A stretch of 64,000 nucleotides of DNA from Sphingomonas populi (GCF_004208535.1 NZ_SGIS01000009.1:89751-153750), one strand, 5' to 3'; counted from the stretch's first letter, positions 54,484-63,882 are shown. The notes: generated by a model not told the origin, from the sequence alone. Program-made: numbers and translations.

Positions 54484-55287
54484 CTACGCCTTCAGACGAT
54501 CGATCAGCGCCATAGCCCCATGCGGCGCGCGGACCTTGGCGCCGTTGATGAAGAACACGAAGGTCTCGCGCGGGCGTTTGTCGGGCGGTTCGGACGACGC
54601 ATATGGCAGGCCGCCGGGCTGCTCGCCGCGCGCCCAGCGGCGCGATACGTCGGCCCAGTGATCGAGCGCTTGCGGGGCATAGCCCGCCGGCTCGTCTTCG
54701 GTCGCATTCTCCAGCCGCGCGTAGACGAAATCGCCGGTCACGTCGGCGATGGCGGGATAGTCGGCCGAGTCGGCGTAGACCAGCGCCACGCCGGCCTCGC
54801 GCGCCATCGCGACGAACTCCGGCACCGCGAAGCTCTCGTGTCGGACCTGCACCGCATGACGCAGCGATACGCCGTCGTGGCTGGCCGGCAGCAGCGCGAG
54901 GAAGGCGCGGAAATCGTCCGCGTCGAATTTTTTGGTGGCCATGAACTGCCACAGGATCGGGCCGAGCCGATCGCCCAGCTCGACGATGCCCTGACCGACG
55001 AACTTGGCGACCGATTCGCCCGCCTCGGCCAGCACCTTGCGGTTGGTGCAATAGCGCGACGCCTTGAGCGTGAAGACGAAACCGTCGGGCACCGCCTTCG
55101 CCCAGCTTGCGAAGGTCGCCGGCTTCTGGCTGCTGTAATAGGTGCCGTTGACCTCGATCGCGGTCAACTTGCCTGCCGCATATTCGAGCTCGCGCTTGTG
55201 CGGCCATTTCTCGGGAAAGAAGCTGCCGCGCCACGGCTCGTAGGTCCAGCCGCCGATGCCGACGCGAATCGCAGGGGTGTCGCTCAT
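54484..55287 (-). CDS. DUF72 (YecE family) protein
   Basis: 267 residues of the TIM-barrel DUF72 family: RVGIGGWTYEPWRGSFFPE, IEVNGTYYSSQKPATFASW, FTLKASRYCTN, LGPILWQFMATKKFD and FFINGAKVRAPHGA. No reaction is established for the family. The ATG at 55287 has no Shine-Dalgarno, but TATACT lies 7 nt upstream, so a leaderless mRNA is possible. Divergent from the PRISE reductase. Confidence 0.87.
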   Translation of the reverse strand: MSDTPAIRVGIGGWTYEPWRGSFFPEKWPHKRELEYAAGKLTAIEVNGTYYSSQKPATFASWAKAVPDGFVFTLKASRYCTNRKVLAEAGESVAKFVGQGIVELGDRLGPILWQFMATKKFDADDFRAFLALLPASHDGVSLRHAVQVRHESFAVPEFVAMAREAGVALVYADSADYPAIADVTGDFVYARLENATEDEPAGYAPQALDHWADVSRRWARGEQPGGLPYASSEPPDKRPRETFVFFINGAKVRAPHGAMALIDRLKA

Positions 55288-55410
55288 GCTGGCAGTATAG
55301 CGCACGCTTGCGGTGCGCGCCCAATGGTTCCCGCGCCGCCCGAAAATATCGAGGTGGAATGCCGTGCGCCGGATGCCTAGCTCAACCGCCTGACAGAACG
55401 GAGTTTCGAG

Positions 55411-56475
55411 ATGGCCGGATCGGCATTGGTGGTGGGCGCGAGCGGGATCGTCGGCAGCGCGACGGCGGCGTTACTCGATGCACAGGGATGGACCGTACAC
55501 GGACTGGCCCGACGCCCGCTTCAGCAGGCCCGTGTCACGCCGGTCGCCGCCGACCTTCAGGACGCGCAAGCGACCGCCTCGGCAATCGCCGGACTGAGCA
55601 TCGACGCGGTGTTCATCACGACATGGTTGCGGCAGGACAGCGAGGCCGAGAACATCCGCGTCAATTCGGCGATGGTGCGCAACCTGCTCGACGGTCTGCG
55701 TGCCGCCAACGCCGGCGCGCGACATGTCGCGCTGGTGACGGGCCTCAAACATTATCTCGGGCCATTCGAATCCTATGGCAAAGGCACGCTGCCGCAGACG
55801 CCGTTCCGCGAGGAGCAGGGCCGGCTCGATGTCGAGAATTTCTATTACGCGCAGGAGGACGAGCTGTTCGCCGCCGCCGCGCGCGATGGCTTCACCTGGA
55901 GCGTGCATCGTCCGCATACCGTGATCGGCAAGGCGGTCGGCAATGCGATGAACATGGGCACGACGCTCGCCGTCTATGCCACGCTCTGCCGCGAGATCGG
56001 GCGGCCATTCCGCTTTCCGGGGTCACCCGCGCAGTGGCACGGGCTGACCGACATGACCGATGCCAAGCTGCTCGCGCACCATCTGTTGTGGGCGACCGAA
56101 ACCCCCGCCGCCGCCAATGAGGCGTTCAATGTCGTCAATGGCGATGTCTTCCGCTGGAGCTGGATGTGGGAGCGCATCGCCGCGTGGTTCGGTTTGGAAC
56201 CAGCGCCGTTCGACGGCGAGATCCTCCCACTCGAAACGCAGATGGCGGACGATGCGGCGGTGTGGCGGCGCATCGCCGAGCGCGAGGGGCTCGCCGAACC
56301 CGATCTCGCCCGGCTCGCCTCGCCGTGGCATACCGATGCCGATCTCGGCCGGCCGGTCGAAGTCGTCACCGACATGTCGAAGAGCCGGCGATTGGGCTTC
56401 ACCGGCTATCAGCCGACCGACGACGCCTTTACCGATCTGTTCGAACAGCTTCGCGCCGAGCGGCTGATTCCGTGA
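55411..56475 (+). CDS. PRISE-type short-chain reductase (progesterone 5-beta-reductase/iridoid synthase-like)
   Basis: 354 residues. Nucleotide site ALVVGASGIVGSATAALL, then LVTGLKHYLGPFESYGKG and FYYAQEDELF, where the Lys and Tyr replace the usual YxxxK pair, as in PRISE enzymes. These reduce C=C bonds of enones with NADPH. Start ATG 55411 after ACGGAG. Convergent with kup, separated by 7 bp. The natural substrate in bacteria is unknown. Confidence 0.83.
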   Translation: MAGSALVVGASGIVGSATAALLDAQGWTVHGLARRPLQQARVTPVAADLQDAQATASAIAGLSIDAVFITTWLRQDSEAENIRVNSAMVRNLLDGLRAANAGARHVALVTGLKHYLGPFESYGKGTLPQTPFREEQGRLDVENFYYAQEDELFAAAARDGFTWSVHRPHTVIGKAVGNAMNMGTTLAVYATLCREIGRPFRFPGSPAQWHGLTDMTDAKLLAHHLLWATETPAAANEAFNVVNGDVFRWSWMWERIAAWFGLEPAPFDGEILPLETQMADDAAVWRRIAEREGLAEPDLARLASPWHTDADLGRPVEVVTDMSKSRRLGFTGYQPTDDAFTDLFEQLRAERLIP

Positions 56476-56482
56476 CGCGCGA

Positions 56483-58417
56483 CTAGACGGTCACCTGTTC
56501 GCCCAGCTCCAGCACCTTACCCGGCGGGATATGGAAGAAGTCGGTCGGGTCGCTGGCGTTGCGTTGCAGGAACATGAAGATGCGGTCCTGCCAGATCGGC
56601 ATGCCGACATCGGCGACGGGCTTGATCGTGTTGCGGCCGATGAAATAGCTCGTCTTCGCCGGGTTGAGCAGTTTGCGCGCGTCGGTGCTTGCGAGGCCGA
56701 GATCGTGCGGCACGTCGGGCGATTCCATGAAGCCGTAGGTCAGCACGACCGAACTGAAATTGTCGTCGATCGGCTTGGCGCGGACGCGTTCGTCGGCATC
56801 GACGAACGGGCGGTCGGCGGTGCGGATGCTGACGATCAGATTGCGTTCGTGCAGCACTTTGTTGTGCTTGAGGTTGTGGAGCAGCGCGCCGGGAGCGCCC
56901 TCGGCATTGGCGGTGAGGAACACCGCCGTGCCCTCGACGCGTTCGGGCGGGCGCTTGGCGAGCGCGGCGGCGAGATCGGCGAGCGGGATGCTCTGCCGCT
57001 TCTCGAACGCGCGCACGATGCCGCGCCCGCGCACCCAGGTATAAATCATGAAGCCGAGGACCGCCGCCACCAGCAGCGGCACCCAGCCACCCTCGATCAC
57101 GCGCAGGATATTGGCGCCGAAGAAGATCACGTCGAGCACGAGGAACGGTGCGATCACCGGGATCGCGCGCAACCGCGACCAGCCCCAGGTGTGCCGCACG
57201 ACGATATAGGCGAGGCAGGTGGTGACGACCATCGTGCCGGTGACGGCGATGCCATAGGCCGCCGCCATCGAAGACGAGGTGCGGAACTGGACGACCAGGA
57301 TCAGCACGCCGACCAGCAGCATCCAATTGACCGAGGGGAGATAGATCTGCCCGGCCTGCGACGCCGAGGTCTGGCGGATGCGCAGCCGCGGTAGCAAGCC
57401 GAGCTGGATCGCCTGTTGCGTCAGCGAGAACGCGCCGGTGATGACCGCCTGGCTGGCGATGATCGTCGCCAGCATCGCCAGAATCACCAGCACCGGCCGC
57501 ACCGGCTCGGGCGCCATCAGGAAGAACCAGTCGCGGTCGCCGATGTCGCCGCCCGCCTTGTGCGCGGCCTCGAGCGCGCTCAGCACGAACGCGCCCTGCC
57601 CGAGATAGTTGAGGAACAGGCACGGCAGCACCAGTGCGAACCAGCCGATGCGGATCGGCCGGCGCCCGAAATGGCCCATGTCGGCGGTCAGCGCCTCGGC
57701 GCCCGTCACGGTCAGGAACACCGCGCCGAGCACGAACAGCCCGGTGACGCCGTGCGTGAACAGGAAGATCGCGCCGTAATGCGGCAGGAACGCGCGCAGG
57801 ATCGAGATTTCGTCAGTGATGTGCCACAGCCCGAGCCCGCCGATGCACAGGAACCACAGGATGCAGACCGGGCCGAACAGCTTCGACACATGCGCAGTGC
57901 CGCGCGACTGGATCGCGAACAGCCCAATCAGGATCGCGATCGTCAGCAGCAGGATCAGATCGTCGCTGAACATCGTGCCCGCGCCGGGCAGCGTCTTCAG
58001 CCCCTCGACCGCCGACAGCACCGACAAGGCCGGCGTGATGATCGCGTCGCCGTAGAACAGCGCCGCACCCGACGCGCCGAGCACCAGCGCGATCAGCGAG
58101 CGTTTGCCGAGCGAACGCCGCGCCAACGCGGTCAGCGCGAGCACGCCGCCTTCGCCGTGGTTGTCGGCACGCATCAGGAAGACGACATATTTGATCGTCA
58201 CCACGAAGATCAGCGACCACAGAGCTAGGCTCAGCACGCCGATCACCTCGTTCACCTCGGCGCCGTCGGCGGTGGTGAGCGCGAGCGCGGTGCGGAACGC
58301 GTAGATCGGGCTGGTGCCGATATCGCCGAACACCACGCCGATCGCACCGACCGTCGTCGCTACGAGTGCTGGATGCGGATGTGCGGGATGACCTGTCGCT
58401 TCAGGCACGGAGGACAT
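56483..58417 (-). CDS. kup: Low-affinity potassium transporter Kup
   Basis: 644 residues, about 12 membrane helices plus a ~150-residue cytoplasmic tail. Family signatures: GVVFGDIGTSPIYAFR, NHGEGGVLALTALA, GASGAALFYGDAIITPALSVLSAVEG (about residues 113-138), TADMGHFGRRPIR, LNYLGQGAFVL. Imports K+ with protons. An upstream GAGGAC element precedes the ATG. Stands alone, divergent from pdeM. Confidence 0.96.
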   Translation of the reverse strand: MSSVPEATGHPAHPHPALVATTVGAIGVVFGDIGTSPIYAFRTALALTTADGAEVNEVIGVLSLALWSLIFVVTIKYVVFLMRADNHGEGGVLALTALARRSLGKRSLIALVLGASGAALFYGDAIITPALSVLSAVEGLKTLPGAGTMFSDDLILLLTIAILIGLFAIQSRGTAHVSKLFGPVCILWFLCIGGLGLWHITDEISILRAFLPHYGAIFLFTHGVTGLFVLGAVFLTVTGAEALTADMGHFGRRPIRIGWFALVLPCLFLNYLGQGAFVLSALEAAHKAGGDIGDRDWFFLMAPEPVRPVLVILAMLATIIASQAVITGAFSLTQQAIQLGLLPRLRIRQTSASQAGQIYLPSVNWMLLVGVLILVVQFRTSSSMAAAYGIAVTGTMVVTTCLAYIVVRHTWGWSRLRAIPVIAPFLVLDVIFFGANILRVIEGGWVPLLVAAVLGFMIYTWVRGRGIVRAFEKRQSIPLADLAAALAKRPPERVEGTAVFLTANAEGAPGALLHNLKHNKVLHERNLIVSIRTADRPFVDADERVRAKPIDDNFSSVVLTYGFMESPDVPHDLGLASTDARKLLNPAKTSYFIGRNTIKPVADVGMPIWQDRIFMFLQRNASDPTDFFHIPPGKVLELGEQVTV

Positions 58418-58550
58418 GACGGGTTTTGGACCTGACGTTAGACGCGCGGCTGTACGCGCGCTGAACGAGCCTGCAAAGGGAATTGTTGCGGCGCGCCATG
58501 CGCCCGATCGACCGCTTGATCCTCAGACCGCTTTGGCCGCATAGCGGGGC

Positions 58551-59213
58551 ATGGTTCGCTTTTCGTTCGCAGATTTCGAGCTGGTCGCGCTCGCGCAGGG
58601 GGCCTTGTTCTGGCCGGCGCGGGCGGCGTTGATCGTCGCGGATCTGCATTTCGAGAAAGCGAGCTGGTTCGCGATGCGCGGGCAGATGTTGCCGCCCTAT
58701 GATTCGCTGGCGACGCTGGCCGATCTCACCGCGCTGGCGACCGCGACCGATGCTGCGGAAATCTGGTGCCTTGGCGACAGCTTCCACGACAGCGCTGGCT
58801 GCGAGCGCTTGCCCGAAGCCGCACAGGCGATGCTGCGCACGCTGGCGGCCACGCGGCGCTGGACGTGGATCACCGGCAATCACGATGCCCGGCTGATCGA
58901 TCGCTGCGGCGGCGAGGTCGTCGAGGAAGCGGTGGTCGATGGGCTGGTGCTGCGGCACGAGGCGGTGGCGGGCGAGACGCGCCCCGAACTGTCGGGCCAT
59001 TACCACCCGAAGCTGCGGCTGCGCGTGCGTGGCCAGAGCATCTCGCGCCGCTGCTTCGTGGCGACGCCGACCAAGCTGATCCTGCCGGCGTTCGGATCGC
59101 TCACCGGCGGGCTTGACGCGGGGCATCCCGAAATCGTCCGCGCGGTGGGACTTGGTGCCGAAGCGCTGGTGCCGGTCGAGAACCGGCTGCTGCGGTTCCC
59201 GATCGCGGCTTGA
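58551..59213 (+). CDS. pdeM: Ligase-associated metallophosphoesterase PdeM
   Basis: 220 residues, calcineurin-like phosphoesterase: LIVADLHFEKASWFAMRG, WCLGDSFHD, WITGNHDA, LSGHYHPKLRLRVRG and CFVATPTKLILPAFGSLTGG. Matches the ligase-associated DNA repair nuclease family. In many genomes it adjoins an Lhr-like helicase and an ATP-dependent ligase; neither is here, so the gene is detached. No clear Shine-Dalgarno beyond GGGG. Confidence 0.88.
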   Translation: MVRFSFADFELVALAQGALFWPARAALIVADLHFEKASWFAMRGQMLPPYDSLATLADLTALATATDAAEIWCLGDSFHDSAGCERLPEAAQAMLRTLAATRRWTWITGNHDARLIDRCGGEVVEEAVVDGLVLRHEAVAGETRPELSGHYHPKLRLRVRGQSISRRCFVATPTKLILPAFGSLTGGLDAGHPEIVRAVGLGAEALVPVENRLLRFPIAA

Positions 59214-59228
59214 GGCCCCCGCCGCCGT

Positions 59229-59843
59229 TCAGTCCTTCCATGCCCAGAACAGGTGCGCGGGGGGCACGTTCCACCATTCGAAGCCGTGATCGATCCGCTT
59301 GAAATCGGGGGCGAGGAAATCGCGCACCCGCGCGCGGAACTGGTAGACGAGGAACGCGCCGCCGGGCCGCAATACGTCATGCGTCGCGGTCGCGATCGCT
59401 TCGCCGACGCCGGACGGCAGCGTCGAGAAAGGCAAGCCCGACAACACGTAATCGGCCGACTCGAAGCCATGTTCGGCGATGATCGCCTGTACGTCCGCCG
59501 CCGAGCCGAGATGCGCGATGAAGCGCGAATCGCGAATCTCGTCGCGCAGATGGTCGATGAAATCGGGGTTGGTGTCGATCGCGATCAGCGTCGCGTCGGG
59601 CGCGAGCCGGTCGAGGATCGGCTGGCAGAAGGTGCCGACGCCGGGGCCGTATTCGACAAACAGCTTGGTCTTGGCCCAATCCACCCGCGACAGCATCTGC
59701 CGGATCAACCGTTGCGAGGAGGGCACGACCGACCCCACCATCACCGGATGCTTGAGGAATCCGCGCAGGAACAGCGCCTGCTGCGATGGCCGGCGCGCCG
59801 GCGCTGGCGATCGATCACCGATGGTCGAGAGGGTCAACGGCAT
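59229..59843 (-). CDS. SAM-dependent methyltransferase, PmtA-like
   Basis: 204 residues: FLRGFLKHPVMVGSVVPSSQRLIRQML, SAM loop LFVEYGPGVGTFCQPIL, IAIDTNPDFI, YVLSGLPFSTLP, PGGAFLVYQF. The GSVxPSS start and GLPF motif fit phospholipid N-methyltransferases and related rRNA-adenine-type enzymes of alphaproteobacteria. Could methylate phosphatidylethanolamine at the membrane; this is inferred. Convergent with pdeM by 15 bp. Confidence 0.75.
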   Translation of the reverse strand: MPLTLSTIGDRSPAPARRPSQQALFLRGFLKHPVMVGSVVPSSQRLIRQMLSRVDWAKTKLFVEYGPGVGTFCQPILDRLAPDATLIAIDTNPDFIDHLRDEIRDSRFIAHLGSAADVQAIIAEHGFESADYVLSGLPFSTLPSGVGEAIATATHDVLRPGGAFLVYQFRARVRDFLAPDFKRIDHGFEWWNVPPAHLFWAWKD

Positions 59844-59929
59844 ATCCTGTTCTGGTTGTCACATTCGCGTAACCAACACGTCGGCAAATCGGTTGCAAGC
59901 CCATTGCCGACGGCGCATCGCCCGGCGGC

Positions 59930-60250
59930 ATGGATCAGGACCGCACCGGACAGACGCTCGTCATCTTCCTGTCGGCGCGCACCGCCGTCGATGACCCCGG
60001 CTATGCTGCGGCTGCCGAGGAGATAGCGGCACTTGCCGCGCGGCAACCCGGCTATCGCGGCGTCGAGAGCACGCGTGGGCTGGACGGGTTCGGCATCACC
60101 ATCAGCTTCTGGGCCGACGCGGCGAGCGCGCTGGCGTGGCGTTCGCACCCGCGCCATTCTGAAATTCGCGAGCTTGGGCGGGGGCGGTGGTATGAGTCTT
60201 ATGAGGTGATCGTCGCCGAGGCTACGCGCGGCTATCGGTGGCCCGGCTGA
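59930..60250 (+). CDS. ABM-fold (antibiotic biosynthesis monooxygenase-like) protein
   Basis: 106 residues. TLVIFLSARTA, EEIAALAARQPGYRGVES, GFGITISFWADAASALAWRSHPRH and WYESYEVIVAEA follow the ABM ferredoxin-like pattern seen in YqjZ-type heme-binding or quinone monooxygenase relatives. No catalytic residues can be assigned. Divergent from the methyltransferase, and followed by a large inverted-repeat element. Confidence 0.78.
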   Translation: MDQDRTGQTLVIFLSARTAVDDPGYAAAAEEIAALAARQPGYRGVESTRGLDGFGITISFWADAASALAWRSHPRHSEIRELGRGRWYESYEVIVAEATRGYRWPG

Positions 60251-60273
60251 CGCCGCAAGCGCTGTCTGAAACT

Positions 60274-60350
60274 CCGTTCGTCCCGAGCGAAGTCGAGGGA
60301 TGTGCCACAAACGCTGTGGCAGGTGTCTCGACTTCGCTCGACACGAACGG
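60274..60350. repeat. 77-bp palindromic dispersed-repeat candidate
   Basis: Arms at 60274-60300 and 60324-60350 are complementary over 27 nt with four mismatches; the outer arm starts CCGTTCGT and ends ACGAACGG. Inside is a second perfect stem, TGCCACA (60303-60309) with TGTGGCA (60315-60321). It fills the gap between two convergent genes and may stop both. The GAGCGAAGTCGAG core is familiar from intergenic repeats of sphingomonads. Confidence 0.7.
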
Positions 60351-60367
60351 GTTTCATAAACGGTGGG

Positions 60368-62650
60368 CTATTCCGACTTGGGCCTGAGTTGCCCCGGCGA
60401 GACGAAGCCGATCGGCTGGAGCGAAGATGCATCCTGTTTCAGCCTTGTCCCGATCTGCTCATATTCCCGCTCCAGTTCGGGCGTCACCGAGGCGCGCGAG
60501 TCCTTGAGCGCGGCGTCGAAATGCGCCTGAGTCACCTGACCGATCGACAGCGACTGGCGTAGCGCGATCAACCCGGCGCGGCGCACCAGATCGCCGAGGT
60601 CGGCGCCGGTGAAACGGTCGGTCCGCCCGGCCAGATCAGCGAGATCGACATCGTCCGCGAGCGGCATCTTCGCGCTCTGGATGCGCAGGATGCGTTCGCG
60701 CCCGTCGCGATCGGGTACGCCGACGTAGATCAGCTCGTCGAACCGGCCCGGCCGCAGCAGCGCGGGATCGATCAGATTGGGCCGGTTGGTGGCACCGATC
60801 ACGACGACCGCCTGCAATTCCTCCAGCCCGTCCATCTCGGCAAGGATCGTGTTGACCACCCGCTCGGTCACTTGTGGCTCACCCATGCCGCCGCCGCGCG
60901 CGGGCACCAGCGAATCGAGTTCGTCGATGAAGATCACGCACGGCGCGACTTGCCTTGCGCGCGCGAACAGCTTGGCGATCTGCTGCTCGCTCTCGCCATA
61001 CCATTTGCTGAGCAAGTCGCTTGATTTGGTGGCGATGAAGTTCGCCTCCGCCTCGCGCGCGACCGCTTTCGCCAGCAAGGTCTTGCCGGTGCCGGGCGGA
61101 CCGTAGAGCAGGAAGCCCTTGGCCGGACGGATGCCGATGCGGCGGAACGCGTCGGGGTCCTTGAGCGGTAGCTCGACGCCTTCCTTCAAGCGCATCTGCG
61201 CATCGTCGAGACCGCCCACATCCTCCCAGCGGACGCGCGGCGCCTCGACCATCACCTCGCGCATCGCGCTCGGCTGGACACGCTTGAGCGCGCCGAGGAA
61301 ATCCTCACGGGTGACCGCCAGGGTATCGAGTACGTCGGGCGGAATCGTGCCTTCGGCGAGGTTGAGGCGCGGCATGATCCGCCGCACCGCCTCGATCGCC
61401 GCCTCACGCGCCAGCGCGGCGAGATCGGCGCCGACGAAGCCGTAGGTGGTGCGCGCCAGCTCGGCGAGATCGACCTTGTCGCCAAGCGGCATGCCGCGCG
61501 TGTGGATGCCGAGGATTTCACGCCGGCCGCGCTCGTCGGGCACACCGACGATGATCTCGCGGTCGAACCGTCCCGGCCGCCGGAGCGCCTCGTCGATCGC
61601 CTCGGGGCGGTTGGTGGCGGCGATCACCACGACATTGGCGCGCGCCTCCAGCCCGTCCATCAGCGTGAGGAGCTGCGCGACCAGCCGCTTCTCGGCCTCG
61701 CCAGAGACCTGACCGCGCCTGGGCGCGATCGAATCGATCTCGTCGATGAAGACGATCGAGGGCGCGTTCTTGGCCGCTTCCTCGAACACGTCGCGCAGGC
61801 GCTTCTCCGACTCACCATAGGCCGAGCCCATGATCTCGGGGCCGTTGATGAGGAAGAACTCGGCCGCGCTCTCGTTGGCGACCGCACGCGCGAGCCGGGT
61901 CTTGCCGGTGCCGGGCGGCCCATGCAGCAACACCCCCTTGGGCGGATCGACGCCCAAACGCTGGAACAATTCGGGGTAGCGCAGCGGCAGTTCGACCATT
62001 TCGCGGAGCTGGTCGATCGTCGGCCCCATGCCGCCGATATCGTCATAGGTGACGTCGGCGCGGCGCGCTTCCTTGGGTTCCTCATATTCGGGACGAAGTT
62101 CAATTTCCGTATTCTCGTCCACATGCACGACGCCTTTCGGGGTCGTGCTGATGACGGCGAGGCGGATTTCCTGGAGCGCATAGGCGGGCGAGCGCAGGAA
62201 TTGCTGGACGCCCGGCGGCATGTTCTCGACGCGTTGCTGCCCTGCGGTGGCGACGACATCGCCTTGGGTGAGCGGACGCCCGAGGAAGGTCCGCTTGAGC
62301 GCGTTGGATGAGCCTTGCAGGCGCAGATTCTGTTGTGCAGGTGCGAAGACAACGCGGGTCGCAGGCTTCGATTCGACCTTGCGGATTTCGACGAAGTCGC
62401 CCGAGCCGACCCCGGCATTGGCGCGCTGAAGCCCGTCGATGCGGAGAATCTCCAGCCCTTCGTCCTCGGGATAGGGCGAGACCGCGCGCGCCGGCGTGAT
62501 CGACTTGCCTTCGATCGCGATCACATCGCCTTCGGCCAGACCGAGCGCGGCCATCAGCACGCGCGGCACATGCGCGAGCCCACGCCCGCTATCCTCGGGG
62601 CGCGCGTTGGCGACCTGCACTTTCTTTACCGCTACCTCGCCGTCGGCCAT
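60368..62650 (-). CDS. Cdc48/VAT-type double AAA+ ATPase
   Basis: 760 residues. N-terminal double-psi barrel plus CDC48_2 region (about 1-180), D1 AAA domain with [11 protein letters not shown] and [12 protein letters not shown]2 with [11 protein letters not shown] and [11 protein letters not shown]. Arginine-finger segments [11 protein letters not shown] and [11 protein letters not shown] are both intact. Archaeal VAT and eukaryotic p97 unfold proteins; bacterial copies are restricted to some lineages. Start ATG 62650 after GGGAG; a longer reading has no homology. Function here is not known. A terminator-bearing RNA lies 100 nt upstream. Confidence 0.92.
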   Translation of the reverse strand: MADGEVAVKKVQVANARPEDSGRGLAHVPRVLMAALGLAEGDVIAIEGKSITPARAVSPYPEDEGLEILRIDGLQRANAGVGSGDFVEIRKVESKPATRVVFAPAQQNLRLQGSSNALKRTFLGRPLTQGDVVATAGQQRVENMPPGVQQFLRSPAYALQEIRLAVISTTPKGVVHVDENTEIELRPEYEEPKEARRADVTYDDIGGMGPTIDQLREMVELPLRYPELFQRLGVDPPKGVLLHGPPGTGKTRLARAVANESAAEFFLINGPEIMGSAYGESEKRLRDVFEEAAKNAPSIVFIDEIDSIAPRRGQVSGEAEKRLVAQLLTLMDGLEARANVVVIAATNRPEAIDEALRRPGRFDREIIVGVPDERGRREILGIHTRGMPLGDKVDLAELARTTYGFVGADLAALAREAAIEAVRRIMPRLNLAEGTIPPDVLDTLAVTREDFLGALKRVQPSAMREVMVEAPRVRWEDVGGLDDAQMRLKEGVELPLKDPDAFRRIGIRPAKGFLLYGPPGTGKTLLAKAVAREAEANFIATKSSDLLSKWYGESEQQIAKLFARARQVAPCVIFIDELDSLVPARGGGMGEPQVTERVVNTILAEMDGLEELQAVVVIGATNRPNLIDPALLRPGRFDELIYVGVPDRDGRERILRIQSAKMPLADDVDLADLAGRTDRFTGADLGDLVRRAGLIALRQSLSIGQVTQAHFDAALKDSRASVTPELEREYEQIGTRLKQDASSLQPIGFVSPGQLRPKSE

Positions 62651-62750
62651 CTTTCGCTCCCGTCGCACGTCCAAGCGCAGGAGATAGGATGACGGAACGG
62701 ACAATGCGAGGGGTCCGCCGGAGCGGCGGCCCGAGCGGCGTATCGAACAC

Positions 62751-62779
62751 AAAAAAAGGCCAGCCCCGAAGGACTGGCC
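62751..62779 (-). terminator. Rho-independent terminator with UUCG tetraloop
   Basis: GGCCAGTCC (62779-62771) and GGGCTGGCC (62766-62758) form a 9-bp stem with one GU pair around TTCG, followed directly by seven T on the leftward strand (62757-62751). It ends 100 nt before the cdc48 start and follows no annotated leftward gene. Confidence 0.85.
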
Positions 62780-62862
62780 GTGAAAGTTTTAGGAGAGGAT
62801 GCCTGAAAGGCACCCCCTATGTGCAGTGCAGCACGATCTTGTGCAAGTGCGAAGAGATTATG
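62751..62862 (-). ncRNA. Two-hairpin small RNA or cdc48 leader candidate
   Basis: Read leftward, an 11-bp stem (62818-62808 with 62804-62794, two GU pairs, UUC loop) is followed by a single-stranded stretch near CCUAAAACUUUCAC and then a strong terminator at 62779-62751. A -10-like CATAAT lies at 62862-62857, though its -35 is poor, so the 5' end is uncertain. No coding capacity is evident. It diverges from a GcvA-like LysR gene, recalling gcvA/gcvB, but could equally be a leader that attenuates cdc48. Confidence 0.45.
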
Positions 62863-62875
62863 TTGGCATGCATAA
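62858..62875. promoter_or_regulatory. LysR-type box candidate
   Basis: TTATG (62858-62862) and CATAA (62871-62875) are perfect inverted arms with an 8-nt spacer, in the AT-rich gap between lysR and the leftward RNA. ATTATGTTG occurs here (62857-62865) and again at 62932-62940, as expected if a LysR protein binds two sites. Confidence 0.35.
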
Positions 62876-62965
62876 ATTGCAATCGTGACTCGCTTTTTGC
62901 ATGATGAGGGTGGTAGATTCGCTGCGAAGCAATTATGTTGCGCTGCACAAGGAACCCGGAGTTCG

Positions 62966-63856
62966 ATGCGCAGACTGCCACCCCTGACCGCGATCGAGGC
63001 GTTTGTTCAAGTCGCGCGGCTCGGCTCGATCAAGGCCGCGTCGCAGGAACTCGCCTTGTCCGCGCCCGCGCTCAGCCGCCGCGTCCAGGCGCTGGAGCGC
63101 TTCATCGGCAAGCCTTTGTTCGAACGGCGGCATCAGGCGGTGGTGCTCAACGCCGACGGTGAGCGGCTGCTCCAGCAGATCGCGCCCGCGCTCGACAGCC
63201 TCTCCGACGCGGTCGAGATCATGACCAGCGGCACCGAAATGCTGCGGTTGCGGCTTGGCATCATGCCGCTGTTCGCCTCGCAGCGGCTGTTCCCCAAGCT
63301 CGCCGAACTGCGCGAGAAACATCCCGAGCTGCACCTCGACATCGACACCGCCGGCCACGGTTTCGCCCGGCTCGGCGAGGGACTCGATGCGGTGATCGCG
63401 CTCGCACGCGAGATGGACCCGGCGCTGTACGGCAAGCGGCTCGACCGCAATTCGATCTATGTGATCGGCGCACGGGCGATGCTCGAAGGCCCCAAGCCGA
63501 TCACCAAGCCCGAACAGCTCGCCGGGCTGACCGCGCTTGTCCATAAGGACATGCCCGACCTGTTCACCGAATTCCGCGCCGCCGCCGGGCTCGAGAACAC
63601 GCCGCCGCTGGCGATAGACCATTTCGATTCGGGGCCGCTGATGCTGGAGGCGGCCGCGCAGGGGCTTGGCGTCGCGTTCATGCACGAAAGCCATTTCGAG
63701 GACGCGCGTGATCCCCGGCTGGTGCGGCTATTCGATATCGAGATCGAGAGCCCGTACAGCTATTGGTTCGCCTGCCGCCCGCGCGCGATGTTGCAGCGGC
63801 CGGTGAAGCTGTTTCATGATTGGCTGGTTACGGCGATCGCCGATCCATCGGTGTAA
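62966..63856 (+). CDS. LysR-family regulator, GcvA-like
   Basis: 296 residues. N-terminal helix-turn-helix: LPPLTAIEAFVQVARLGS, IKAASQELALSAPALSRRVQALE, IGKPLFERR. The LPPLTAIEAF opening resembles the GcvA/AmpR branch. The C-terminal periplasmic-binding-type effector domain is complete (LRLGIMPLFASQRLFPKL ... FHDWLVTAI). Start ATG 62966 with GGAG; a longer in-frame start upstream is unlikely. It faces away from the leftward RNA and cdc48; effector unknown. Confidence 0.88.
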   Translation: MRRLPPLTAIEAFVQVARLGSIKAASQELALSAPALSRRVQALERFIGKPLFERRHQAVVLNADGERLLQQIAPALDSLSDAVEIMTSGTEMLRLRLGIMPLFASQRLFPKLAELREKHPELHLDIDTAGHGFARLGEGLDAVIALAREMDPALYGKRLDRNSIYVIGARAMLEGPKPITKPEQLAGLTALVHKDMPDLFTEFRAAAGLENTPPLAIDHFDSGPLMLEAAAQGLGVAFMHESHFEDARDPRLVRLFDIEIESPYSYWFACRPRAMLQRPVKLFHDWLVTAIADPSV

Positions 63857-63865
63857 AAGCCCTCT

Positions 63866-63882
63866 CCCCTCCGGGGCAGGGG
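63866..63882 (+). terminator. Short stem-loop after lysR
   Basis: CCCCT (63866-63870) pairs with AGGGG (63878-63882) 10 nt after the lysR stop. No U-run. The remaining sequence to 64000 holds no gene I can support. Confidence 0.35.

Noticed and set aside
62799..62888. 29-codon rightward mini-ORF starting MPERHPLC after AGGAGAGG
   Set aside because: The purine run is only 3-4 nt from the ATG and is better explained as the complement of the leftward RNA stem.
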